From contig JAMOUV010000006.1 of assembly GCA_027067965.1 (NCBI GenBank), positions 1 to 50,571 of the forward strand: a DNA stretch of 50,571 nucleotides, read 5' to 3'. Positions 14,777-25,408 of the stretch are shown piece by piece. This DNA is from Flavobacteriales bacterium. GTDB taxonomy: Bacteria; Bacteroidota; Bacteroidia; Flavobacteriales; Flavobacteriaceae. Under the pieces are notes generated by a model that was not told where the DNA came from, searched no databases, and saw nothing but the letters and a program-made list of their open reading frames with translations. The translations under genes were made by a program, and so were the position numbers. Position 1 is the first letter of the stretch. Every line of letters begins with the position of its first letter.

Positions 14777-16222
14777 TTATCTCCAGCCCCCGTTAGAAAC
14801 ATCTTCTCCGGGAACTCCTTGGTCTCCACCGTATGTATAAATAGGTTCAGGTATGGCGGCAAGTGCTTTAGCTGGGATGGGAAAATGTAATAATGTACCT
14901 CTTTGCAACAGATTTTCTTTTCTCATTTCACCAAAAGAAATGATGGGGGTGCTAAATCCGAATTCCACCATTCTTTCGTAGAAAATCGCATTTTTTACTT
15001 CTTGTGAATCAGCGTTGACAGGTGGCAGATTCCCTCTTGTTACTCGAGTACTTGCATTAACCACATCTGCTGCACCTTGTACATCACCGAGATATAATTT
15101 GGCTTCGGCCAAATACATATCATTTTCCGCTTTTTCATATTCAACCAAATCCATGACCCAGTTGGTGATATAATCGTCATATCTGCTATAACGATATGAA
15201 GAAAAATGGTATAATCCTCTTTCGGGTCTGAAGTTATTAGAAGTTAAGTACATATAATCCATATCAAGACGAGCATCATCCGATGTGGCAGGAGGGAGTG
15301 TGGTAAAGGAGTCTTCCCAATAATCCGGATAATTGGGATCCATTAAATGGATAACTCTCAGGTCAACCCTTGCCCAACCGGGATAGACCAAATAGGTTTT
15401 GGGAACCAAATCATACCAGTTTACATCATCCATATAGATTGAAAAATCTTCGGTGATACCGTTTTCGGCATAATTTTTTACTTTATTCCAATCGATTTGA
15501 TCTCTTTGACTGGTATTTCTCGGATTGTTAACCATCATCCGGGCAGCCAAACTGTTTAAAAGTTTAGCAATGGCTTGTGGTGAAGTATCGGCGCCGGGAA
15601 TAGCGGTTTCTGCTAATGATGCACCGTTATTGGCAAGCGCAATCGCTTCGTCCATCCTATCGAGCGCCCATTCCATGGCTGTTATATGATCCGAAGATTC
15701 TTCATCACCAGGGATCCAAGTCCTGTCAAATACAAGAGCAAGATATCCTATAGCCAATGCTTGCCCCATTTTTCCAGCTAAAAGAATATCATCTGGATTT
15801 TCAAAATCAGCTAAATTTTCCTCCACTGCTTTCACTAATAAATTTGCATCGGATAAGATGCTATACAAGGAGTTGAAATATCTTGAGGTAATATATTCAT
15901 AAGCATAGGATTCTGAATTATTAAAAGCTACTCGAGGTTCACTGGATAAATCTTTCATCCCTGCATTACCCCAAGAACACGTGGCTTCATCTGCCATGGT
16001 TTTCATTGCCATACCGGGCCCTGCGTAAGCCGTTACAGCCATAAACCAGTTATGAAAAATATCATTGGCCACTGCTTGTAAAGCTACTTTGTCAGATGCA
16101 ATGATATTTATATCTGGATCGTTTTTACTACCGACATCTAAATCGGTTTCTATCTTTTCGCAAGAACTTATTACTAAAAGTAAAAGTAATATGGATAGTC
16201 CGTTTTTGATATAATTTTTCAT
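14777..16222 (-). CDS. SusD/RagB-family outer-membrane lipoprotein
   Basis: A 481-residue protein. The signal peptide ends in lipobox ISSC; the mature start CEKIETD is acidic, fitting the surface-export signal of Bacteroidota lipoproteins. Family features are the RagB/SusD tetratricopeptide-like helices (MGQALAIGYLALVFDRTW, near ~155-175) and the C-terminal block EYEKAENDMYLAEAKLYLGD followed by FYERMVEFGF. SusD proteins form the lid over their SusC channel and capture the substrate at the cell surface. It starts 17 nt after susC ends, the usual order. No glycoside hydrolase, sulfatase or regulator is beside it, so the substrate cannot be inferred; a peptide or other oligomer is as likely as a glycan. 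Confidence 0.9.
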   Translation of the reverse strand: MKNYIKNGLSILLLLLVISSCEKIETDLDVGSKNDPDINIIASDKVALQAVANDIFHNWFMAVTAYAGPGMAMKTMADEATCSWGNAGMKDLSSEPRVAFNNSESYAYEYITSRYFNSLYSILSDANLLVKAVEENLADFENPDDILLAGKMGQALAIGYLALVFDRTWIPGDEESSDHITAMEWALDRMDEAIALANNGASLAETAIPGADTSPQAIAKLLNSLAARMMVNNPRNTSQRDQIDWNKVKNYAENGITEDFSIYMDDVNWYDLVPKTYLVYPGWARVDLRVIHLMDPNYPDYWEDSFTTLPPATSDDARLDMDYMYLTSNNFRPERGLYHFSSYRYSRYDDYITNWVMDLVEYEKAENDMYLAEAKLYLGDVQGAADVVNASTRVTRGNLPPVNADSQEVKNAIFYERMVEFGFSTPIISFGEMRKENLLQRGTLLHFPIPAKALAAIPEPIYTYGGDQGVPGEDVSNGGWR

Positions 16223-16239
16223 TTTAGTACGTTTTTTAA

Positions 16240-19200
16240 TTAAAAGTTTACGAGTATTTGCATTCCCCAGGTTTTTTGGTTCGGATAAACCCCGAAATCA
16301 ATAGAAAAATATTGTTGGGTATCAGGGTCATATTTGGCTACTTCGGGATCCCATCCCGAATATTTGGTGAATGTTAAGAGGTTTTTACCAATTAAACTGA
16401 TTTGTAGGTTTTTCACCAAATCGTTTCCGATTTTTGATAATAATTTTTTATCGAATGTATAGGAGAGAGAAACTTCTCGTAATTTCACATAAGTACCGTC
16501 TTCCACCCAGAAATCATTATCGGAATTGACATCATAGAATGATTGGTAATAGGGAACGGCTTTTTTCTCATTGTCGGGTTTGCCTGCTTGATCCACAATA
16601 GCCGATCTGTTTTTAATGGTGTTCCATTGGGCATTTCGGTTATAGATATCTCCACCTTGTTTCCAATCCCACAGCATGTAGAAACCGAAGTTTTTGTATG
16701 AAGCATTAGATGTCAAACCGACTAAGAAATCGGGGGTTTGGTTACCTATAACTTCTTTTACTCTCACACCATTTACTTTTTTAATGAATGCTTTTTCATT
16801 AGGCGTACCAATGTCGGCTGCTCTTACTACATAGCCATCACTGTTTATCGTATAATCATTGATACTTTCGCCGGGGCCTAATTGATTTGCCATTGTTTCA
16901 AGGTCTCTTACAAATACATACCCGTACATATTTCCAAAATCTTCTCCTTCTTGAATTAAGAACATTTCACCACCGGATGGTCCGACAAATTGTTTGGCTG
17001 TATTAAGTTTTGTAATTTTAGCTCTCGATTTGGTGAAATTCACACCTACATTCCATTGCAAATCATCATTATTAATGATTTTTCCTCTTAAATAAGCTTC
17101 TATTGTTTTAGATGTTAAATTACCCACGTTTTGCCATTGTCTATTAAATCCTTGATTGGCAGGAGGGAAGAGATTAACCAACATAAATTGATCCCTTACA
17201 TCCTGATGAGAGTAAACAAAACCAAAATCGACCCGGTTATCTAAGAAGGTTGCATCGATACCCGCTTCCGTTTCGATCGTTAATGAAGGTTTTAAATCCG
17301 GATTACCTTTTATTCTATTGGTTGATACAGAACCGAAAGATAATGGAATTCTTTCGTATTGCCAACTATATCCGGGGCGTTGTCCGGAAGTTCCTTGGGC
17401 AGCATGAATTTTTAATTCTTGTACACCCGGAATTTTGAAATCTTCAGTGACTCTCCATGCTGCAGAAATACGATAATAATTATTATTTCGATGATTCGGA
17501 CCGAAAAGTGAAGATTGGTCGTTTCTGAACAAAGCGTCGAAAATATAGCGATCTTTATATACAAAGCCGGCTATGGCAAAGAAATTCTTTGCCCTTTCCA
17601 ATTCTTCGTGGGAACTGGCCACAACTGTAGATTGATCAAAATTATCGAATGTAATGAGGTCTTTATATAAAAAGTCATGTCCGCCTGTATAATTATTGCG
17701 ATATTTATTATCTTCAATTAAGTAACTTATTTTTCCATTGAAATCCAAATCACCAAAAGTTTTTTTGAGATTTAAAGTAGCTTGAACCTTATGATTAAAT
17801 GATTTGGAGTTGCTTTCAGATAAATCCCCTTTACTGTAACCGAATCCGATGGGATCGCCGGTAGTGGTGTAAGTTTCATATTTATGATAAGTCCTATAGT
17901 TTCTATTATAACTATCAAAGGCATATTCCAAATCAACATTAGCCCATTCGGTTAAAATTGTTTTTAACTTATAACTTCCTAAATATCTATTTTTCTTAAT
18001 GTTACTATGTTTGGCATAGACATCGTATAAAGGATTGTTTACTTCACTATCCCAGGGTTCCGGCTTGTAGTAGTAAGGTTGTCCGTCCGGATTATCTAAC
18101 AATAATTTAGCTTCTGGTGATAACCTGGCTACCGTTCTGAAGAGCTGGTTACTGGTAATAGGGTTATGATCGTTGATCATAATATAATTATTGCTCGTTT
18201 GGAGTTTAAGCCATTTATAAATATCCACGTCGATATTTGCTCTTATACTTGCTCTACCGAACCCTTCGGCTTCTCGAATTACTCCTTCTAAATTGGTTTT
18301 TTCTGCAGAGAAAAACATTTTGGATTTATCGGATCCGGAACTAATCGATACATATTTAACTAAGTTTGTACCGGTCTTGAAAAATTCCTTTTGATGGTCA
18401 TTATATACACCAAACGGATTATCCGCATACATGTCAGCTTCTTCAGTAGGTTGACCGGATATAACGGCATCAGGTCCCGAAGCGGCATATACTCCTCGAT
18501 AGGTTGACGGATAAACTACACCATCATATTTGGTATATTGACCTTTATAATTTTCCCAATCCGGAGCCAATTTATAATGATGATGTTGGTTGGTTTTTAC
18601 AAATTTGGTTACTCTGGTAAAGTCAAGTTCTGAACGGAAAGTAATGGCTGTTTGATTCTTTTTACCACGTTTGGTTCTTATGACAATTACGCCGTTTCCG
18701 GCTCTTGAACCATAGTAGGAAGAAGCAGAAGCTCCTTTAACCACTTCAATACTTTCAATATCATCCACGTTTATATTGGAAAGTCCTCCGTCTAAAATTA
18801 CGCCGTCCACAATGACAAGTGGTGATTGTGAACCGTATAAATTAGCAGCTCCTCTTAAAATAATAGAAGCGCCTTGTCCCGGCCTACCTAAATTGGTGAT
18901 GGAAATACCGGCAATTTTTCCTTGTAACACACTGGCAGCGGAAGCCGGCGGTACTTTTATTAAATCTTTGGATTTAACGGAAACTACCGATACGGAAAGT
19001 TTCTTTTTCTCAGTAGCACCAGCTACGGCAGAAATAATTACATCTTCCAATTTTTCACCCGGAACCAATTTGACATTTATAACGCTGCGGTTACCGACTT
19101 TTTCTTTTACTTCATTATAACCGACATACGAAAATACCAAGACATCCTCGGGAGAAGCGGTAATGGTATATTTTCCGTCAAAGTCAGTAACGGTACCTTT

Positions 19201-19353
19201 ATCGGTACCTTCGATCATAATATTTACGCCCGGTAACGGTTCGCCCGTACTCGCGTCGGTTACCGTTCCGGTTACTTTTTGCTGTGCGAAAGTGATTTGC
19301 AATGCAAATACCATCGTCAACAGCGTTAAGAATCCTTTTAACTTTGTTCTCAT
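16240..19353 (-). CDS. SusC/RagA-family TonB-dependent outer-membrane transporter
   Basis: A 1037-residue protein from the ATG at 19353. An upstream in-frame ATG at 19380 is rejected because the promoter places the transcript start near 19376 and because MRTKLKGFLTLLTMVFAL makes a proper signal peptide. Domain order: carboxypeptidase-regulatory-like domain (GTVTDASTGEPLPGVNIMI, ~25-100), TonB plug with the SusC signature (IESIEVVKGASASSYYGSRA), then a ~22-strand barrel ending in an aromatic-rich strand (WGMQILVNF). It imports large solutes across the outer membrane using TonB energy together with the SusD partner just downstream. Substrate unknown. Confidence 0.92.
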   Translation of the reverse strand: MRTKLKGFLTLLTMVFALQITFAQQKVTGTVTDASTGEPLPGVNIMIEGTDKGTVTDFDGKYTITASPEDVLVFSYVGYNEVKEKVGNRSVINVKLVPGEKLEDVIISAVAGATEKKKLSVSVVSVKSKDLIKVPPASAASVLQGKIAGISITNLGRPGQGASIILRGAANLYGSQSPLVIVDGVILDGGLSNINVDDIESIEVVKGASASSYYGSRAGNGVIVIRTKRGKKNQTAITFRSELDFTRVTKFVKTNQHHHYKLAPDWENYKGQYTKYDGVVYPSTYRGVYAASGPDAVISGQPTEEADMYADNPFGVYNDHQKEFFKTGTNLVKYVSISSGSDKSKMFFSAEKTNLEGVIREAEGFGRASIRANIDVDIYKWLKLQTSNNYIMINDHNPITSNQLFRTVARLSPEAKLLLDNPDGQPYYYKPEPWDSEVNNPLYDVYAKHSNIKKNRYLGSYKLKTILTEWANVDLEYAFDSYNRNYRTYHKYETYTTTGDPIGFGYSKGDLSESNSKSFNHKVQATLNLKKTFGDLDFNGKISYLIEDNKYRNNYTGGHDFLYKDLITFDNFDQSTVVASSHEELERAKNFFAIAGFVYKDRYIFDALFRNDQSSLFGPNHRNNNYYRISAAWRVTEDFKIPGVQELKIHAAQGTSGQRPGYSWQYERIPLSFGSVSTNRIKGNPDLKPSLTIETEAGIDATFLDNRVDFGFVYSHQDVRDQFMLVNLFPPANQGFNRQWQNVGNLTSKTIEAYLRGKIINNDDLQWNVGVNFTKSRAKITKLNTAKQFVGPSGGEMFLIQEGEDFGNMYGYVFVRDLETMANQLGPGESINDYTINSDGYVVRAADIGTPNEKAFIKKVNGVRVKEVIGNQTPDFLVGLTSNASYKNFGFYMLWDWKQGGDIYNRNAQWNTIKNRSAIVDQAGKPDNEKKAVPYYQSFYDVNSDNDFWVEDGTYVKLREVSLSYTFDKKLLSKIGNDLVKNLQISLIGKNLLTFTKYSGWDPEVAKYDPDTQQYFSIDFGVYPNQKTWGMQILVNF

Positions 19354-19381
19354 CTGAATATGATTTTTGTTTAGATACATA

Positions 19382-19412
19382 CAAATATCAAAAATTTTTT
19401 TAAAATGACAAA
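19382..19412 (-). promoter_or_regulatory. Promoter of susC-susD
   Basis: On the minus strand there is TTTG (19412-19409), a 19 nt spacer and GATATTTG (19389-19382), close to the Bacteroidota consensus TTTG-N19-TAnnTTTG. The predicted start is about 20 nt before the ATG at 19353, which settles the start choice of susC. Confidence 0.55.
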
Positions 19413-19466
19413 ATTTTTTCCCTTTCCTCAGGTATTTGTTATAATTTTCTTTTGTTTATTGCATTT

Positions 19467-20750
19467 TTACCATTTGAAGGTCTGTTTAATAACAAACACA
19501 AACCTTTGATTATCAGATATATACAAATCTCCCGTAAGGTGTGAAATCTCCAAGGAAATCAGCGTATTTTTATTGAAAAATCCCGTGCCGAAACTATTAA
19601 TCAGCGTATGAATCGCGTTTTTTTGGGCCGGGGAAATTTGTAAATATCGACTGGAAACATAAAATTCCAAATTATTAACCGGATAAGAAATCTTTATCTT
19701 GGCGTCCAATAAATCATACAATACCCGTGAAGAAAACAATCGCGTGGTGAAAATATCGGCATAGCGTTGCAGGTTAAAATTAATGTTACCGGAAAACGAT
19801 TTGTTAAAAAATATTTTAGTCTCTATATAAGGCATGCTGTTTATTTTCCATTCCGCGATAGAAAATATATCGGAAAGTTGCATTTGGTGGAAACGTGTAA
19901 ACACGGCGGCTTTTAAGATGCTCTTTTTTATTTGTTTTCGAAACTGCAAACCGGCTTTAATTAGCAGGGTGGAAGAGGGTTGTCGGATGTGTTTTTCCAC
20001 TCCGGCTGTCCAAACCAAATGAGGGGTGGTCCAATACAAAGTCGTTTGAAATTCGGTGCGTACAAGCGAGTCCGAACGGAACTGGGCGAAGCCCGCGCCC
20101 CAATGAAGACCGCTTCCTTTGATATATTTCAATTTGTAATTGAAAATAAATTGTTGTGTGCGATTAAATGCATGATAAAAAAATCGAAAATGATCGTTCC
20201 CCGAAAAAATATTATGCAAATCCATCCGGGCTAGTCCTTGGATTTTTACTTTTTGGGTCATGCGGCGAAGACTTATATCGGCATTCAGCGACCCCCCGGG
20301 TTTGTATTCGCCTTTTATGAATAGAATCTTCTTACTGTTTTCCCCGACCAAACGGATTTTGTCGGCGTAAAAAAAATCTGCGGCAAGCCATATATTTAAA
20401 TTCTGATTGATATCGTTAATATGAGTTTTGATATACCTATTATAATAAGAAGAAACATTATCAGGCAATTTTTTTGGGGAAATAAAGACAACCGAATCGG
20501 GTATTTGGGGACCGGAATAATATATATGGTATATATTATCCTCTTTGACAATGGAATCGGCCTTCAAGTAAGCGAACGGGAATGAAGAAGGCGCAATCGG
20601 CGAATCGCCTTTTTTTAAAGGAACTTCTTTAAAAACTTTCCGGTCGATATGAATCTTTATTATCGGCCGGATTGAATCATTCCGATTTTGTCCATAGAAA
20701 AAAAACGGGAAGAAGAAAAAACACAGCAAAAACAAGCCGGATACTTTCAT
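19467..20750 (-). CDS. Predicted outer-membrane beta-barrel protein of unknown function
   Basis: A 427-residue protein from the ATG at 20750, chosen because MKVSGLFLLCFFFFPFFFYG is then a signal peptide; an ATG six codons earlier is possible. After a ~100-residue N-terminal part the sequence alternates polar and aromatic residues in short strands (FRFFYHAFNRTQQFIFNYKL, SGLHWGAGFAQFRSD) and ends FVFVIKQTFKW with a terminal aromatic, as expected for an outer-membrane barrel. It resembles putative porins of Bacteroidota, but I cannot name a family with confidence. It is divergent from rpsL, with 90 nt between the starts. Confidence 0.6.
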   Translation of the reverse strand: MKVSGLFLLCFFFFPFFFYGQNRNDSIRPIIKIHIDRKVFKEVPLKKGDSPIAPSSFPFAYLKADSIVKEDNIYHIYYSGPQIPDSVVFISPKKLPDNVSSYYNRYIKTHINDINQNLNIWLAADFFYADKIRLVGENSKKILFIKGEYKPGGSLNADISLRRMTQKVKIQGLARMDLHNIFSGNDHFRFFYHAFNRTQQFIFNYKLKYIKGSGLHWGAGFAQFRSDSLVRTEFQTTLYWTTPHLVWTAGVEKHIRQPSSTLLIKAGLQFRKQIKKSILKAAVFTRFHQMQLSDIFSIAEWKINSMPYIETKIFFNKSFSGNINFNLQRYADIFTTRLFSSRVLYDLLDAKIKISYPVNNLEFYVSSRYLQISPAQKNAIHTLINSFGTGFFNKNTLISLEISHLTGDLYISDNQRFVFVIKQTFKW

Positions 20751-20782
20751 TTTTATATAACGAAACATATTTTCATATAGTG

Positions 20783-20813
20783 TTTGAAAATCAAAAAAAA
20801 CTTCATATATTTG
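20783..20813 (+). promoter_or_regulatory. Promoter of the ribosomal protein gene run
   Basis: TTTG at 20783-20786, a 19 nt spacer and TATATTTG at 20806-20813 form a perfect Bacteroidota sigma factor site. The expected transcript start is ~20 nt before the rpsL ATG. No other strong promoter of this type was noticed within the cluster, so it may drive most of it. Confidence 0.75.
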
Positions 20814-20840
20814 CAAGCCAAATTTAGACATTTTAAACAT

Positions 20841-21215
20841 ATGCCTACCATACAGCAATTAATTAGGAAAGGACGCAAGACCATAACCAAGAAGAGTAAA
20901 TCGGTTGCTTTGCAAGGCAGTCCGCAAAAACGCGGTGTATGCATTCGTGTATATACGACTACGCCTAAAAAACCGAATTCGGCCATGCGTAAGGTGGCCC
21001 GTGTTCGTTTGACCAATGGCAATGAAGTAAACGCATACATTCCGGGAGAAGGACACAATTTGCAGGAGCACTCGATAGTATTGGTTAGAGGTGGAAGGGT
21101 AAAAGATTTGCCCGGTGTTAAGTACCACATCATTCGTGGGGCATTAGATACAGCCGGCGTTGAAGGACGTAAACAACGTCGTTCCAAATACGGAACCAAA
21201 CGCCCGAAGAAGTAA
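20841..21215 (+). CDS. rpsL: 30S ribosomal protein S12
   Basis: A 124-residue protein of the decoding centre of the small subunit. The start is the ATG of MPTIQQL, the family start; upstream in-frame codons lie in the promoter. [13 protein letters not shown] and [12 protein letters not shown] are the conserved loops that touch the A-site. Lys43 and Lys88, where substitutions give streptomycin resistance in other bacteria, are both unchanged. It is first in the cluster and is followed by rpsG after 17 nt. Confidence 0.98.
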   Translation: MPTIQQLIRKGRKTITKKSKSVALQGSPQKRGVCIRVYTTTPKKPNSAMRKVARVRLTNGNEVNAYIPGEGHNLQEHSIVLVRGGRVKDLPGVKYHIIRGALDTAGVEGRKQRRSKYGTKRPKK

Positions 21216-21232
21216 TTGAAAAAAATAATTAA

Positions 21233-21709
21233 ATGAGAAAAGGAAGACCTAAAAAAAGAAAATTGGCACCGGATCCCAAATTTAATGATCCGTTGGTAAC
21301 CAGATTTGTAAACAATATTATGTGGGAAGGCAAGAAGTCGCTTGCTTTTCGTTTGTTTTATGATGCCTTGCACATTGTGGAACAAAAAAAGGAAGACGAG
21401 AGCAAATCGGCTTTGGAAATATGGAAAGAAGCATTGAGCAACGTGATGCCGCATGTAGAAGTGCGAAGTCGTCGTATCGGAGGGGCTACTTTCCAAATAC
21501 CTACTCCCGTACGTCCCGACAGGAAAATTTCTTTGGGCATGAAGTGGCTTATCAAATATGCCCGTGCCCGCAATGAAAAAACTTTTCCTCAAAAATTAGC
21601 CGGAGAAATTTTAGCGGCTTATAAAGAAGAAGGCGCAGCCGTGAAGAAAAGAAACGATACGCATCGCATGGCCGAAGCCAATAAAGCATTTTCACATTTT
21701 AGATTTTAA
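21233..21709 (+). CDS. rpsG: 30S ribosomal protein S7
   Basis: A 158-residue primary binder of the 3' domain of 16S rRNA, in the head of the small subunit near the E site. It begins [19 protein letters not shown] and has the family motif [20 protein letters not shown], then [10 protein letters not shown]. The length is normal. It lies between rpsL and fusA as in the classical str operon. Confidence 0.98.
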   Translation: MRKGRPKKRKLAPDPKFNDPLVTRFVNNIMWEGKKSLAFRLFYDALHIVEQKKEDESKSALEIWKEALSNVMPHVEVRSRRIGGATFQIPTPVRPDRKISLGMKWLIKYARARNEKTFPQKLAGEILAAYKEEGAAVKKRNDTHRMAEANKAFSHFRF

Positions 21710-21720
21710 ACAGTATTGAA

Positions 21721-23817
21721 ATGGGAAAGAGGAAGGATTTAACGAAAGTGCGGAATATAGGAATCGCCGCTCACATCGATGCCGGTAAAACCACGACTAC
21801 CGAGCGTATTTTGTATTATACCGGTATTTCACACAAAATCGGTGAAGTGCACGAAGGAGCGGCTACCATGGACTGGATGGAACAGGAAAAAGAACGTGGT
21901 ATCACAATTACTTCCGCCGCCACACGATGCGAATGGCCCTACCGCGGCGAAAAATACCAAATCAACATCATCGACACGCCCGGACACGTGGACTTTACCG
22001 TGGAAGTGGAGCGGTCGTTACGTGTGTTGGACGGTATGGTCGCTTTATTCAGTGCCGTGGACGGGGTGGAACCGCAGTCGGAAACGGTTTGGCGACAAGC
22101 AGACAAATACAAGGTGCCTCGAATTGGTTTCGTAAATAAAATGGACCGTCAAGGCGCCGATTTTTTTAATGTGGTCAACCAAGTCAAAGAAATGCTTGGC
22201 GGTAACGCCGTGCCTTTGCAAGTGCCCATCGGCGAAGAAGCCGATTTTAAAGGCGTAGTGGATTTGATTACCAAACAAGCCATCATTTGGAATGAGGAAG
22301 ACATGGGGATGACCTATGAAGTGGTGCCCATTCCGGACGAATTGAAAGACACGGTGGACGAATATCGCGCCAAATTGATCGAAGCCGTAGCGGAATACGA
22401 TGAAAACCTCATGGAAAAATTCTTCGAAGACGAAGATTCCATCACCGAAGACGAAATTATTGCCGCTTTGCGTGCCGCCACCATCGACATGTCCATTATT
22501 CCGATGTTGGCCGGTTCGGCATTCAAAAACAAAGGCGTACAGGCATTATTGGATGCCGTGATCCGTTTCTTGCCGTCGCCCGTGGACATCGAAGCCATAG
22601 AAGGAATCGATCCCCGGACGGGCGAAAAGGTCATACGGAAACCTTCGTACGACGATCCTTTTACCGCTTTGGCTTTCAAAATTGCAACCGACCCGTTTGT
22701 GGGCCGGTTGGCTTATTTTAGAGTATATTCGGGCGAATTGGAAGCCGGTAAAACGGTGTTGAATACCCGTTCGGGTAAGCGCGAAAGAATTTCCCGTATA
22801 TATCAAATGCATGCTAACAAGCAAAATCCCATTCCTTCCATCGGAGCCGGAGATATCGGCGCCGGTGTAGGATTTAAAGACATCAAAACCGGTGATACGC
22901 TTTGCGACGAAAAACATCCCATTATTTTGGAATCCATGGACTTTCCCGAACCGGTTATCGGTATAGCGGTTGAACCCAAAACCAAAGCCGACATGGACAA
23001 ATTGGGCATGGCCTTGTCCAAGTTGGCCGAAGAAGATCCCACCTTCCAAGTAAAAACCGATGAAAGCAGCGGACAAACGATCATTTCCGGAATGGGTGAA
23101 TTGCATTTGGAAATTATCGTGGACCGGTTGAAGCGCGAATTTAAAGTTGAAGTAAATGTAGGTCAACCGCGCGTGGAATACAAAGAAGCATTGACCACAC
23201 CGGTGGACCACCGCGAAGTGTATAAAAAACAAACCGGTGGACGAGGAAAATTCGCCGACATTATTTTCACTTTGGAACCGGCGGACGAAGGAAAAACCGG
23301 ATTGGAATTTATCAATGAAATCAAAGGAGGAAATATTCCGCGGGAATATATTCCTTCGGTAGAAAAAGGTTTCAAGGAAGCCATGAAATCCGGACCTTTG
23401 GCCGGATTTGAAGTGGAAGGCATGAAAGTAACCTTGAAAGACGGGTCGTTTCACCCGGTCGATTCGGATTCCTTGTCATTCGAACTGGCGGCCAAATTAG
23501 GATTTAAAGAAGCCGCACGCAAGGCCAACCCCATATTGTTGGAACCGATTATGAAATTGGAAGTCGTTACACCCGAAGAATATATGGGTGATATCATTGG
23601 CGACCTCAACCGTCGCCGGGGACAAGTGCTCAGTATGGACGACCGGGCGGGTGCCAAAGTCATCAAGGCCCATGTGCCGTTGTCCGAAATGTTCGGTTAT
23701 GTGACGGTACTTCGTACGCTGTCGTCCGGACGTGCCACGTCGTCCATGGAATTTTCGCATTATGCACCGGCACCCGATAATATTGCCGAAGAAGTAATTA
23801 AAAAAGAAAACGAATAA
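21721..23817 (+). CDS. fusA: Translation elongation factor G
   Basis: A 698-residue GTPase that moves tRNA and mRNA after peptide transfer. G motifs: AHIDAGKT (17-24), DTPGH (85-89), NKMD (139-142). Domain II follows at ~295-400 and domains III-V with FAVEGMKV-type and [14 protein letters not shown] blocks at the C terminus. It keeps the [10 protein letters not shown] switch I of canonical EF-G, so it is the housekeeping form. No tuf gene follows, unlike in enterobacteria; rpsJ starts 11 nt downstream instead. Confidence 0.98.
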   Translation: MGKRKDLTKVRNIGIAAHIDAGKTTTTERILYYTGISHKIGEVHEGAATMDWMEQEKERGITITSAATRCEWPYRGEKYQINIIDTPGHVDFTVEVERSLRVLDGMVALFSAVDGVEPQSETVWRQADKYKVPRIGFVNKMDRQGADFFNVVNQVKEMLGGNAVPLQVPIGEEADFKGVVDLITKQAIIWNEEDMGMTYEVVPIPDELKDTVDEYRAKLIEAVAEYDENLMEKFFEDEDSITEDEIIAALRAATIDMSIIPMLAGSAFKNKGVQALLDAVIRFLPSPVDIEAIEGIDPRTGEKVIRKPSYDDPFTALAFKIATDPFVGRLAYFRVYSGELEAGKTVLNTRSGKRERISRIYQMHANKQNPIPSIGAGDIGAGVGFKDIKTGDTLCDEKHPIILESMDFPEPVIGIAVEPKTKADMDKLGMALSKLAEEDPTFQVKTDESSGQTIISGMGELHLEIIVDRLKREFKVEVNVGQPRVEYKEALTTPVDHREVYKKQTGGRGKFADIIFTLEPADEGKTGLEFINEIKGGNIPREYIPSVEKGFKEAMKSGPLAGFEVEGMKVTLKDGSFHPVDSDSLSFELAAKLGFKEAARKANPILLEPIMKLEVVTPEEYMGDIIGDLNRRRGQVLSMDDRAGAKVIKAHVPLSEMFGYVTVLRTLSSGRATSSMEFSHYAPAPDNIAEEVIKKENE

Positions 23818-23828
23818 TTTAAAAGACT

Positions 23829-24137
23829 ATGGCTCAGCAAAAAATTCGAATAAAATTAAAGTCATACGATCATAACTTGATAGACAAGTCTGCCGAAAAA
23901 ATCGTGAAGCAGGTCAAACAAACCGGTGCCTATGTAAAAGGTCCGATTCCCTTGCCGACAAAGAAAAGGATTTTTACGGTATTAAGATCACCGCATGTGA
24001 ATAAAAAATCACGTGAGCAATTTCAATTGAATACCCATAAGCGATTAATCGATATTTTCAGTTCGTCGCCCAAGACGATTGATGTATTGATGAAAATGGA
24101 ATTGCCCAGTGGAGTTGAAGTGGAAATAAAAATTTAA
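23829..24137 (+). CDS. rpsJ: 30S ribosomal protein S10
   Basis: A 102-residue head protein of the small subunit; in other bacteria it also pairs with NusB in antitermination. The sequence has the family blocks [18 protein letters not shown] and [20 protein letters not shown], and the loop [12 protein letters not shown]. It opens the S10 part of the run. Confidence 0.98.
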   Translation: MAQQKIRIKLKSYDHNLIDKSAEKIVKQVKQTGAYVKGPIPLPTKKRIFTVLRSPHVNKKSREQFQLNTHKRLIDIFSSSPKTIDVLMKMELPSGVEVEIKI

Positions 24138-24151
24138 AATAAACTAAAAAG

Positions 24152-24772
24152 ATGCCAGGATTAATTGGACGTAAATTGGGGATGACCAGTATTTTTGACG
24201 AGAACGGAAAAAATATTCCGGTAACCGTCATTGAAGTGGCGCCCAATTACGTAATTCAAGTCAGAACCAAGGAGAAAGACGGTTATGAAGCATTGCAGCT
24301 TGGTTTCGATGACAAAAAGGAGAAGCGTACCACCAAGGCGATGAAAGGACATTTTGAAAAGGCAGGTGTGACGCCCAAGCGGAAGATTGTCGAATTCCAA
24401 GGATTTGAAAAATCATATCAACCGGGTGATGAAATCCGCGTTGAAGACGTGTTTGTCGAAGGAGAATTTGTCGATGTAACGGGAACTTCGAAAGGGAAAG
24501 GTTTTCAAGGTGTGGTAAAACGGCATGGATTTGCCGGTGTGGGGCAAGCCACCCATGGCCAACACAACCGTTTAAGAGCCCCGGGTTCCATCGGTGCATC
24601 CGCCGATCCTTCCCGTGTGTTTAAAGGCATGAGAATGGCCGGAAAAATGGGTAATGAACGCGTCACCGTTCAAAACCTTAAAGTGATGAAAGTGATTCCC
24701 GAAAAGAACCTTTTGATTGTAAAAGGTAATGTGCCCGGACATAAAAAATCATATGTTTTAATTCGTAAGTAA
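24152..24772 (+). CDS. rplC: 50S ribosomal protein L3
   Basis: A 206-residue early assembly protein whose long loop reaches towards the peptidyl transferase centre. It begins [19 protein letters not shown] and has the loop [19 protein letters not shown] with the glutamine that is methylated in some bacteria. Its stop codon is directly followed by the rplD ATG, with no gap, so translation is probably coupled. Confidence 0.98.
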   Translation: MPGLIGRKLGMTSIFDENGKNIPVTVIEVAPNYVIQVRTKEKDGYEALQLGFDDKKEKRTTKAMKGHFEKAGVTPKRKIVEFQGFEKSYQPGDEIRVEDVFVEGEFVDVTGTSKGKGFQGVVKRHGFAGVGQATHGQHNRLRAPGSIGASADPSRVFKGMRMAGKMGNERVTVQNLKVMKVIPEKNLLIVKGNVPGHKKSYVLIRK

Positions 24773-25402
24773 ATGAAAGCAAAGGTATATAACATAGAAG
24801 GAAAAGAAACGGGAAAAACCGTAGAATTGGCGGATGAAATATTTGGCATAGAGCCCAACGAACACGCCATGTATCTGGATGTCAAAAGATATCTGGCCGC
24901 TCAACGCCAAGGTACGCACAAAACCAAGGAAAGAGGCGAAGTGGCCGGAAGCACGCGAAAAATCAAACGTCAGAAAGGAACGGGAACAGCCCGTGCGGGT
25001 AGCATTAAAAATCCCTTGTTCAGAGGCGGTGGAACCGTCTTCGGACCGCGTCCGCGCGATTATAGTTTTAAATTGAACAAGAAAATCAAACGTCTGGCCC
25101 GCCGTTCGGCTTTGAGTTATATGATGAAAGAAGGAAAAATTCGCGTCATAGAAGATTTCGATTTGGAAGCCCCCAAAACCAAAGCATTTCTCAAAATTTT
25201 GGACAATTTTGAATTGAACGGAAAAAAATCGCTTTTTGTTTTGGGAGATATAAATAAAAGCGTATATTTGTCAGCGCGAAATTTACCGGAAGTAAAACTC
25301 GTAAGAGGTTCTGATTTAAACACTTACGTTATTTTGAATGCCGGAAATTTATTGATAAGCGAGCAAGGAATCGCCGAATTGGAAGAAATTTTAAAAAAGT
25401 AA
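24773..25402 (+). CDS. rplD: 50S ribosomal protein L4
   Basis: A 209-residue protein lining the peptide exit tunnel. The extended loop is present (KIKRQKGTGTARAGS, NPLFRGGGTVFGPRPRDY). In enterobacteria L4 also represses the S10 operon through a leader; no room for such a leader exists here because rplC abuts it. It starts right after the rplC stop. Confidence 0.98.
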   Translation: MKAKVYNIEGKETGKTVELADEIFGIEPNEHAMYLDVKRYLAAQRQGTHKTKERGEVAGSTRKIKRQKGTGTARAGSIKNPLFRGGGTVFGPRPRDYSFKLNKKIKRLARRSALSYMMKEGKIRVIEDFDLEAPKTKAFLKILDNFELNGKKSLFVLGDINKSVYLSARNLPEVKLVRGSDLNTYVILNAGNLLISEQGIAELEEILKK

Positions 25403-25408
25403 CGGATT

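Noticed and set aside
21779-23760. Many long frames inside fusA and the ribosomal genes on both strands.
   Set aside because: They overlap strongly conserved genes in other frames and are explained by codon bias.
23818-23828. Expected tuf gene after fusA.
   Set aside because: rpsJ begins 11 nt after fusA; tuf must be elsewhere in the genome.
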